The position numbers were made by a program, and so were the translations under genes. A stretch of 64,000 nt of DNA, from NCBI RefSeq assembly GCF_042186555.1, contig NC_133326.1, positions 496,772,063 through 496,836,062 on the forward strand, written 5' to 3'. Origin of the DNA: Aquarana catesbeiana. Lineage: Eukaryota; Chordata; Amphibia; Anura; Ranidae. Position 1 is the stretch's first letter; each line of letters opens with the position of its first letter. A model generated the notes under the pieces. That model did no database searches, was not told the origin of the DNA, and saw nothing but the letters and a program-made list of their open reading frames with translations. Below, in pieces: positions 55,699 through 64,000 of this stretch.

Positions 55699-57156
55699 AA
55701 GTCAGAGAGTGATAGTCAAGTTACTCAACACATCTGGTCATGAAAGGTTAAAAAGAGGTCATAATGCAAGTGCTGGCTGTTAGCTGAAGACATTAGTAAG
55801 TTTAAAGGCATGCTGAAGCTTGTGGAATACTGCTAGATTTTACACATGCAGGAAACCTGCAGGAGCACAGATTTCATGCCATATTGCAAATGCAACAGTA
55901 ATCTTTATCTATAGCATTACTAAACAGAATGATCTAAAACAAGTGCCCACTTTTGCAGATAAACTAGAAATCCTACGATATGAGTTTGAGAGGACATCAG
56001 GTTGTTATTGTTTTATATGATTTTTTTTTTTTTTTTTTACATTAAGCAGGACCCCTTTTAAAAGAATACTGTGTGTGTATGTCTGCGGAAGTGTATGTCA
56101 ATTCAGTGGCAACAAACAAAAAAGTATATATGCAGTTGAAGGGTGTCGGTGCAATGGCAGCTAGTGTGGAAATGTGTATCGGTGCTGTGGCTGGGAGTGG
56201 GTCCCAGTGCAGTGGCATAGTGTGCAGAATCCATAACATTATCCAGTAAGTAAAGCCAGCACCAGGTTCCACACTATCATCTCTACTACTGCCTTTACTA
56301 CTAACATAACCCAGCTTTTAAGTGTGTATGTGAAATAAATGTATTTGAATATAGCTTTACATGTGGGTGGACTTGTCTATAAATTCAAGATGGCAGCAAA
56401 AAACTGTTGCAGCTATTAAAGCTGAACTCCAGCCTTACATTGTGCAGGCTTCTCTTCTTTACTGAAATTGCTTACTCTATTTTCAATGCACATGCTAAAA
56501 GCTTATAGCTTATAAATGATAGTGTGCATTTCTAGCTACAGCCAATCAGATAGTGCCAACCTTATTTCCTGACTAGAAGACATCAAGCATTTTCAGGCCC
56601 TTTCCTTCCCAGCCTTGGGGCCTGTGTCAATGGCCTTTTGTTTGTTTCAAGTGAATTTTGCATTCAATTACACGTTTATGGAAATGCAAAATTGCTTGAA
56701 TCAGGTCAAATGCAGTTAAGAAGGGAGTCAACTGCAGGTCAAATAGACCGGTCAATGATTTCTGAGTTATCTCAGAAAAGTTTCAAGCTGATGTCAATCT
56801 GATTTTGACAAAAGTCCCAAGCCATTGACACAGGCCCTAATGTTCCTGGCCCACCCATTTCATTAATTGGACTTTAGTCCAAAAATAAGGTTTCAGCAAC
56901 ACATATTGGCATTACTAAAAGTTATCTGCATGCATATACAGTCTGCCTAGGCGCATCCACTCCTCTAGATAGACATTCACCCATCAAGACATTTCAATAT
57001 TTGCATAACTCCTCCCAAGAGCCAGCCTACTGCTTGGCATCAGAGCTGAGAGGCATTGAGATGTACTGAGGCAGGGTGGAGTGAATTTTTCAGGAAGGCT
57101 TGTACAGCACCCTGCCAGCCCTTCCCGCCCATCATAATCTGTTACAATGATTAGAG

Positions 57157-57625
57157 CAGAGTTTTTAAACCGGGGTGCTGCAAAGACTCCCTATGGGGTG
57201 CCACAGCAAAATGATTATGTGTACTTTTGCCGGCAAAAGTGAAAGCTGTATAAGCCTGTACGGCTTTCATTTTTTCTGGCAAAAGTACAGATAACAGCAT
57301 AGAGGAGGAGAGAGCCCGGAGGAGGAATGGGATGTGCTCTCCTTCTGTACACAGAACTTAACACAGTAACTGCTTTATGGTCCGACTCTACAGGGCTTCG
57401 TGTCATTTTGCTGTAGCAAGGGCAAAGAGGAGGATTTAGTAAGGGGTGTTTGTGGCTAGAGTGTTTCACAAGCATAGAGCAGCCTATTAAAAAAACAGAA
57501 TGCACAAAAAAGTGCTTGGGCTCGTACACACCCTCTTGTGTGATTGAGTTCTCAGACTGGTGTGCCCTGGAATTGTGTGCAATTCTAAAGGGTGCCTTGA
57601 CTATAAAAAGGTTTGAAAAACACTG
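57157..57625. mobile_element. hAT-type miniature element
   Basis: The left end CAGAGTTTTTAAACCGGGGTG and right end AAGGTTTGAAAAACACTG are inverted repeats. Flanks GATTAGAG (57149-57156) and GACTAGAG (57626-57633) match at 7 of 8 positions. Two ggggtgc / gggtgcc blocks near each end (bases 57172 and 57590) also pair. 469 bp, non-coding, 290 bp upstream of exon n. Confidence 0.8.
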
Positions 57626-57912
57626 GACTAGAGAAGCACAAAGTTCATTACGTCGCTGTGTCTAAAATAAGATATGTAATAGAAACAAAAAAGTTTAATT
57701 TAAACTTTTTATTAGCATCTTCATGAGGAGGGAAAGGAGGAACAGCAGAAAGCAAAGTATAAGCAAGTTACAAGATATCAGTGGAGTTACAATTTAGGTG
57801 TAATGTTCCCTCAAGTCCTTTTTTCAGTATAGTTTTTATTTCTGTGGCCAGGCTTATTTTATCGTTTTTTTGTATAGCTAATAGTGCATATTTCCTTTTT
57901 TTTATCTTTTAG

Positions 57913-58013
57913 CGTCTGGAAAACTTTACAGATATAAAGACAGCCAGACCTTTCATGGCTGTTGTAGATGCACTTCACAAATGCAGAAATGAAGTTGCTG
58001 AATCTGTATCAAG
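57913..58013 (+). CDS. RNF213: RNF213-like exon n
   Basis: 101 nt with phase 0/33 codons/2. It encodes RLENFTDIKTARPFMAVV, then ALHKCRNEVAESVS. This short helical segment leads directly into the RING exon. The pattern of PF-x-AV followed by a C-x-x-x-E helix fits the family. The acceptor is tcttttag and the donor gtaaaa. Confidence 0.88.
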
Positions 58014-58619
58014 GTAAAACAAAAAGTCAAACATTGCATTACTTAAACAATGTCTTAAATTTCTGCTACCAGCGCTACAGACTCTATTCACTTTCGTTTT
58101 TTACTATTCTTCCTGAATAGTATTCTATTCTTCCTATGTGTCACTTACATGAAAACGAAGCATGCAATGTCATTACTGTCCCCACTAGCAGCAAGCGTCC
58201 ATCTTCACCCCTCTTCCTTCCGAGGCCGTGAACTCCGGCTCTGTGACTGGACGAAGTCACGTGATGTCACTCCATGCGCGCGGGAGCTGCCAGTCACGGC
58301 ATGACCCCCTTTAGAAACGGCACGATCTGCCTTTTCTAAAGTGTGCATGCACCGTAGACATCGGCGCATGGCTTTATTGTAAATATCTCCTAAACTGTGG
58401 AGGCTTAGGAGATATTTCATGCACCTACAGGTAAGCCTTAATATAGGCTTACCTGTAGGTAAAAGTGGTTGTACAGGGTGTACAACCACTTTAACAATAT
58501 GGGAAAGGCAAGGTAAATTACTAGAGGCCTTGTTCAGGCATAAAATACTTTACACTTTTTTAGTTTTAGAATATCACATTTGCCTACAGATTGAAATGGA
58601 AAGGCAATCTATGAAAATA

Positions 58620-59083
58620 TTAAAGTGGTTGTAAATCTCAGACACAAAATATAAGCAAAGCATATCCACCCATAGTTAAGAGAGCTAAGTGTCACTTTTG
58701 TCTGCTGCTTTGTTCTTCTGCTATCAGCATAAATCACGTCTGACAATTTTTCCTAACACCAAGCGAAAAATGTGACAGGGGAGTGACCTCCAGCTGATTG
58801 AGAGCCTCAGCTCTGTTCCTGTATAGTCTGGAGTGGGGTGTCTTCCCTCCAATCAGCTCTCAGAGCTCTCCTCACTGTGCTCTACAGAGTGCAACTTCAG
58901 CTCTCCGCCTCCTTTTTTTTTTTTTTTAATGCTCAGACAAGCTTTATAATCCAGCATTTGAATGGATTTAAATAAGAGAAGACTGCAGACAAGGCAGGTA
59001 CAACTTATATAGGTTTCGTCTCAGTGTATCACCTGAGGCCAATCACTTCACTGGGTATATATAAAGGTTTACAACCACTTTAA
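58620..59083. mobile_element. TTAA-flanked miniature element
   Basis: TTAA at 58620-58623 and 59080-59083 enclose AAGTGGTTGTAAATCTC and the complement of ggtttacaaccactt. It includes a poly-T tract at 58914. Non-coding, located between exons n and o. Confidence 0.82.
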
Positions 59084-59329
59084 ATGTTATATGATATAGT
59101 AATATATGTGTTATATATAAGGAGGAGCTTCAGGTGTGACTTTGAAGTCGACATGAACCTAAGCTGTTTTGCATTCATTGAACATGTGAAGGAAATGGCA
59201 AGCTTTGGCCAGTTGGACGTTGAATCTACATCATTGGACATTTATTTAGGAATTCTTTTAATAAAGACATTTTTATAAGCTGTCTGTTTTTTATATACTA
59301 TTTTTACAATTTCTTTGTGCTTGAGTAGC

Positions 59330-59710
59330 CAGTGGTACTAGGTACCCCTTACTCATTCACACAAGTGGGAAATCAGATATCTGTTAGCCTCCTTATTCTA
59401 ACAGGGACTTTCAGATACTGATAAGTCACCCCCCCATATCCACCAGGCCAAGAGTGTGCGGATGTGGCCCTTGTCTCCATCAACTTCCCCATCAGGGATT
59501 CAGGAGGGAGCATTGCTACAAACTCACTGCTCCTGCCTTTCCTGGCCAGCCAGGCTCCATGCCCTGATAAGTGTATAGTATGGATTTTAGAGGTAACCCT
59601 AAACGGGTGTTGTTTTTTTTTTGGGCTTGTGGCCTGGCATCCCTCAAGAGGAGAGGGGTGCATGTTTGTCTCCTTTCTTTGTCAATCCATTCCTAAATAA
59701 GGGTCTGGTG
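59330..59710. repeat. Diverged partial copy of the fold-back family
   Basis: agtggtactaggtacccctt, actcattcacaca and gggggcc-like landmarks match one arm of the element at 11780-13744 (agtggtacgatgtaccccat, actcattcacataagg). Only one arm is seen. Confidence 0.5.
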
Positions 59711-60204
59711 TAGATTTTTAGGAGGGGGGCTCAAACGCCAAAGTCTTTGCTGTCTAGTAAAGTTTTGACTTTGACATACATTGAGGCCCCGTGTGCCGCT
59801 CACTGCACTTAGTGGTTCCTACTGCCAACCTCCTTGTCACTACAGGTAGCAGTCCAGGTCAGTGGGAGGAACCCCTGAGTGCAGTGGGAGAGCAGAAGAT
59901 TGACATTCCTGCAATATCAGTTTGTTATCAAATTTCAAAAGAAGATTTCTCTTGAATAGGGTGGTATTAAGGAGATGGTCTCCCTTATTCTGTTCCTGTG
60001 ACATTATACAACAGATTATAGAACAGAAAGGAAGGGAAAATCTCCCCAACAGGAACACAGTAATAACATGTGGCAGAAATTGTAACCCTTCCATACTAAA
60101 ACCTGAAGGGTTCTTACTGATGCCTGTGTGTTGCCTTCACTGGGATAAGAAGTGAGGAAATATATCGATTAATGGGGACACAGAAAGCAATAACAACTAT
60201 TCAG

Positions 60205-61056
60205 ATGTTAGGGGGGGTACAAGTCGCTTCTGCTGTAATTAATCACTGTGATTAATCTGTGATTAATTGTCGGGCAGAGACACAGAACGAAGCTCTGCCT
60301 ATGTAACCAAGGCAGAGGTCCATTCTGACGGAGGGAGGGGGTGATGGATTTTGTGTCCCTGCAAAGCAGGGAATAAAATCCATCACTTCCCTCAGTAAAG
60401 GTACCTAACACAGTACACATAAACACTGGCTAGGCAAACAGTTAACCCTTTGATCGCTCTAGATGTTTAACCCCTTCAAAGCCAGTGTCATTAGTACAGT
60501 GACCATGCATATTTTTAGCACTGATCACTGTATTAATGTCACTGGTTCCCACAAAGTGTCAGTGTCTGATTGTCCACTGCAATATGGCAGTCCTGCTATA
60601 AGTCACTGATTGGTGCCATTACTAGTGTGAAAAATAAATAAAAATTCCAGTGTATATACATATATACCATAATTTGTCGACGCTATAACTTTTGCGCAAA
60701 CCAATCAATACACGCTTATTGGGATTTTTTACAAAATACATATTGGCTTAAATTTATGAAGAAATTAGATTTTTTTTTTTTAAAGTATTGGATGTATTTT
60801 ATAGCAGAAAGTAAAAAAATATTGTTTTATTTTCAAAATTGTTGGTCTTTTGTTGTTTATAGCGCAAAAAATGTAAAATGCAGTGGTGATAAAATGCCAC
60901 CAAAAGAAAGCTCTATTTGTGGGGAAAAAAGGACATAAATTTTATTTGGGTACAGCATTGCATGACCATGCAATTGTCAGTTAAAGTAACGCAGTGCCGT
61001 ATCGCAAGAAATGGCCTGGTTATGAAGGGGGCGTAAAATCTTCCAGAGGTCAAGTG
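60205..61056. mobile_element. piggyBac-type non-autonomous element, decayed
   Basis: Shares ccagtgtcattagtacagtg, actgatcactgtattaatgtc, ccaatcaatacacgcttatt, gaaagctctatttgtgg and gcagtgccgtatcgcaagaa with the elements at 44912 and 51278. The right end is ttccagaggtcaagtgg. The TTAA ends are lost. It stops 80 bases upstream of the RING exon. Confidence 0.65.
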
Positions 61057-61135
61057 GCAGTCCATAACTTAATTCAAACATTTTTACAATGTTTTGTTTT
61101 TAATCCTTTTTATTTATTAAGCTGTTTTTCTATAG

Positions 61136-61318
61136 GTTTGGAATGCAATTGTGCACAGTTTGCCGTGGTGACCCAAATGAGCCAGTCTGCCTTGATTGTG
61201 GCCATGTTTTCTGCCGATCCTGTCTGAAGCAGTGGCTGGACACCCCTAACAGGACTTGTCCATTGTGTAAACAACTGGTGCCAGAAAATTTCAAAATGGT
61301 TGTCTCTAAAGAAATCAG
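61136..61318 (+). CDS. RNF213: RNF213-like exon o: C3HC4 RING finger
   Basis: 183 nt with phase 1/60 codons/2. Numbered within the window's 797 residues, the zinc ligands are C694, C697, C709, H711, C714, C717, C729 and C732. The spacing is C-x2-C-x11-C-x-H-x2-C-x2-C-x11-C-x2-C, a complete C3HC4 RING with all eight ligands. The exon starts RFGMQLC and ends VVSKEIR. The RING binds E2 enzymes; in RNF213 it cooperates with other E3-module parts. The leading Arg-Phe-Gly and the trailing SKE (mammals have SQ) are RNF213 features, so a generic RING protein is less likely. The acceptor is tctatag and the donor gtattt. Confidence 0.95.
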
Positions 61319-62620
61319 GTATTTTACAGTTATATTTATTTCTTACAGCCTGTCCAGGACTGGCAGTGTGAAAATTGTGGCACATGCCAAGAGTGTCAGT
61401 CCAGGTGCATTAGTGCCTAGTTTTAGTTTCCTCTTTGGACACAGAAAGAAAAGAAAGGTATTTGTGTCACGTCCTGAAGGCACGAACAAGAACAGTAAGA
61501 AGCTTATTCTTTTCAATAACTGCACATCTCTGCCAAAATTCAAGAGTTGATGGATTTCCTTGAACAGCTCTACTGAAGCCCAAGATGAGTGAAGATCTTA
61601 GTCCTTCCTCTGCAGCTATTCTGTTCCAGAATGGCACCTTCACTTGCCATCTCTGACCAGGACAACTCTGGTTGTTTAGCAATCATATACTACTGGCTTT
61701 GGGTAGGAGCTCTACACCTCCATCTGGATTTCATACTGGGCATAAATTTGCACTCAATACTCAGTAAGCAGGTAATGCTGAGGGTAACGGATACCAGCTG
61801 TGAGCATGCAAGAAATGAGTATTTAAAAAGTAGCCAGATTATCTCTATTTGTTTCCAGGTTACTTTGAGTCTTACTATAGTCAAAGCATTAGTGTGCAAG
61901 CCAGGCAACTAGCATTTTCCAAAGGAATAGTAGCAATAGGAGCCATGGTTCTTTCAAGACCGATTTCCTTTAAACAAATATCTTCCTTTTTATATGATCA
62001 AACACATGTTCTTAAAAGTCTAAGTAGCCCATTAAAATGTCAGTCAAATAAAATGTTACTGATTTTAAAGTGCATATTTTGGCAAAAAACAAACACTGCA
62101 GTACATCTTTGCACAAAATGCACTTTTATCCACCTCACTTGGTAGCGAGGCCATGATCTGTATGAAAGCCCTAAGTTTGGACCTTTAAAAGTTAGCAATG
62201 ACAGCTCCCTTGCTTCTTGCAGGCTTAATTTAACTGTGCAAATATAATCAATTGCAATATAGTAATCATTGCATTCGCCACAAACTGTTATTTTTGATTG
62301 AATGATAGACAGTTAAAACCTTGACTAGCTTTCAAGTTCCAACTGCAAGATTTCAGTATAATTCTTTGCTCTCCCACTCGGGAACTTGTACCATTAAAGC
62401 CAAGCAGGATTGTCAATCCTTTCCTACTAGATTCTACACCAGAATAAATAGACGATACAGCTGAAGGAAACCTTGCTGTTGCGGAATCACTGGCCTGCAA
62501 TGCCATGTGTATAAATGTAATTAAGCCTTTAAAAGTTAAATAGCATAAAGTGGCGTGATTCACAGAAATAAAAAAAGTCACTCACTGAGTGCTACTTATC
62601 TATCTAATTATCATTTCAAG
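61319..62620. other. Intron o-p without recognised gene
   Basis: About 1.3 kb. The open frames here are not conserved in type and show no motif. I see no repeat family and no tRNA-like fold. Confidence 0.5.
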
Positions 62621-62766
62621 GGACTCCATACAGAAAAATATTGAGTTCAGAAAACAATGCAATGGATTTTTCGTGGATATCGTATGCAATTTGTGCTTCA
62701 AGGACAACAGCCCACCAGATGATGAGGTCATACAACATCTACTATCCTTCCTGTTCAACAACACAG
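62621..62766 (+). CDS. RNF213: RNF213-like exon p
   Basis: 146 nt with phase 1/48 codons/1. It encodes IQKNIEFRKQCNGFFVDIV, then LCFKDNSPPDDEVI and LLSFLFNNT. The FRKQCN-x-FFVD and CFKDN-x-PP motifs match the segment just after the RING in RNF213. The acceptor is atttcaag, a less common AAG, and the donor gtaagc. This is the last host exon found in the window; the frame is left with 1 nt pending. Confidence 0.92.
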
Positions 62767-62889
62767 GTAAGCAACATCTTTCGTTAGAACAGCTAGGATT
62801 GATTTATTATTCTTTTTTACTGGGGACGTATAGTGGTTTTGAGTGTATATTCTTTATTATGGTCAGAACTAAAAAAAATAAAATAAATA

Positions 62890-64000
62890 AAAAATGTATA
62901 TTTTCTTTCCTGTCCATTGAGGGGCACAGGAATTCCATCAACTTCAAATGAGGTTCTTCACATCATCGCTGCTGAGCTAGTCTCTACATAGCGGCTATCT
63001 GGATCTGATTTTCCTTGATCTTTAGAGTGTTATACCCGGACCATGCTGGGCTGTACTGGACTTGTGGGGCTGGATTGTTTCCTTCAGACAATGGACTCTG
63101 GCTTGTGGGGCTTTCCAGACCTTCGTGTACTAGTAAATGTTTGCCTTGGACCCCTTTCCAGGTCCAGACCCTTGTCATTGTCTCAGCACTCAGCACAGTC
63201 TCGAAAGCCTCAATCTGTAAAGCAAGGCCATTCAGGCTTAAGCACCTGGAGTTACTTTACTATTTGCACCACGAGGTGCATTTTTAATTTTTCTTCTTCT
63301 GTCTATTTTTATGAGGGAATAAATTAATACTGAGGGACTGAGTGTGGATGTCATCTGCTGGGTGGAGTTTCACGAACTTGTGCACTTCATCTTGCCATTA
63401 GGAGTAGATGAAGCATCATCCAGTGCTACTCCTGCTATTATAACCACCCTGTTGAATTTTGGTCACCAGCCTTCTTCCATTGCTGCCTACAATTACCTGA
63501 CACCTGCAGCTGCCTGACCCTTCATAGGACAAGCTGCCTGGGTTTGTGAGTACCCGAGGACTTGCCTCACATTTTGGGCATCACCGCCTCTTGGTAGCAA
63601 CATGTCTGCGCATGTCTGACAAAGAGGGGAAAGTCTTGCTGCCACTGGTGGTTCTAGCCCATGCTTTCCTAATGGTTCCAGGGGCATCGATTGGTATCCT
63701 TTTAAGAAACCAATGCATGCAATCTAGATTCCAATGACCTTGTAGTTGTAAGGTTCACATTATTGCAGTCCCCTCCAGCTCCATTGGGTGAGGCCCAGAT
63801 CCCTGCACTACTTCCCTGACACACTTGGCCTTTGAAGGATGCTGCCTCTTTGGCCTTCCACTCGATACCGTCATCAGGGATGCTATGGGATGCCAAAGTG
63901 TACTTGTGCCTTAACGCAGGAGGTCTAATGAGAGTTTGGTGCGGTCCCATCCCCCTTTTTTTATCTACTTCTGCAGTAGGTGCTCCTGACTCACAGACCG
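62890..64000 (+). mobile_element. Possible start of another DIRS-type element (partial)
   Basis: The opening tttctttcctgtccattgag, followed by gggcacaggaattccatc, parallels the DIRS terminus gagtacatcatgggacacag, then agatccctccc, near 7180. The following kilobase is GC-rich, Pro/Ser/Leu-coding in short frames and lacks RNF213-like exons, as expected for a DIRS leader and gag region. No RT or recombinase is inside the window, so the call is tentative. Confidence 0.35.

Larger units (their letters stand above)
19429..62766 (+). other. RNF213: RNF213-like gene body (16 internal coding exons, gene partial at both ends)
   Basis: Sixteen exons, labelled a-p here, are joined by introns with AG acceptors and GT donors. 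Exon lengths and phases fit a single frame of 2392 nt, about 797 residues, with no stop codon. The order of segments matches what I recall of vertebrate RNF213: conserved helical E3-module blocks followed by a C3HC4 RING whose preceding residues read RFGMQ. RNF213 is a cytosolic giant AAA+ ATPase and E3 ubiquitin ligase linked to lipid droplets, antimicrobial ubiquitylation and, in humans, moyamoya disease. The AAA+ motor exons should lie upstream of the window and the rest of the E3 shell, including the RZ-type finger, downstream. Whether this is the one-to-one orthologue or a lineage-specific paralogue cannot be decided here, because fish and possibly amphibians carry several related genes. 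Confidence 0.9.

Noticed and set aside
61589..62145. Frames of about 100 residues in intron o-p
   Set aside because: No motif, no splice logic and no similarity; typical of random open frames in A/T-rich introns.
1..64000. CRISPR arrays, bacterial operons, rRNA or tRNA genes
   Set aside because: The repeats are minisatellites or transposon-derived without regular spacers. I saw no tRNA cloverleaf or rRNA sequence, and the gene structure is intron-rich.

Overview
This is vertebrate nuclear DNA, most likely from an anuran amphibian and probably a ranid-type frog. It holds one recognisable host gene on the + strand, embedded in dense transposable-element sequence. The frog assignment is an inference. 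It rests on long, repeat-filled introns, abundant DIRS and Penelope-like retroelements, many TTAA-flanked piggyBac-type and miniature elements, and Tc1 copies.

Host gene: sixteen consecutive coding exons (19429-62766, + strand) encode about 797 residues of an RNF213 (mysterin) family protein, the giant AAA+ ATPase/E3 ubiquitin ligase. The reading frame is compatible across all fifteen exon junctions, and every listed junction has an AG acceptor and a GT donor. The C3HC4 RING finger is in the fifteenth exon (61136-61318). The first exons of the gene lie upstream of the window, and the end of the E3 region and the C-terminus lie downstream. The fifth exon (26617-26846) encodes an unusual charged, low-complexity insert.

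Layout. 1-8460: two DIRS-type tyrosine-recombinase retrotransposons. The second (about 2088-7390) still shows gag-like, RT, RNase H and tyrosine-recombinase regions between inverted terminal repeats, and a third DIRS terminus follows. 8460-19428: non-coding DNA with a TTAA-flanked piggyBac-type element, a 1.97 kb fold-back element with mirrored TATA boxes and poly(A) signals, several miniature elements, a palindrome and a 0.7 kb minisatellite. 19429-28028: exons a-f, with a LINE 3' end and two Tc1/mariner elements in the introns. 28029-38974: an 11 kb intron containing a 6.1 kb piggyBac element with a broken transposase, two minisatellite-like arrays and a Penelope palindrome. 38975-43825: exons g-j. 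43826-50545: a 3.9 kb Penelope-like element flanked by a 15 bp target-site duplication, with two divergently oriented halves. 50546-53314: exons k-m. 53315-62766: exons n-p among nested TTAA miniature elements. 62767-64000: an intron start with a possible further DIRS-type element.

No tRNA, rRNA, CRISPR array or bacterial-type operon was seen. The most interesting non-host signals are the self-inverted Penelope element with hammerhead-ribozyme-like motifs, the fold-back element with two mirrored mini transcription units, and the chain of elements nested at TTAA sites.
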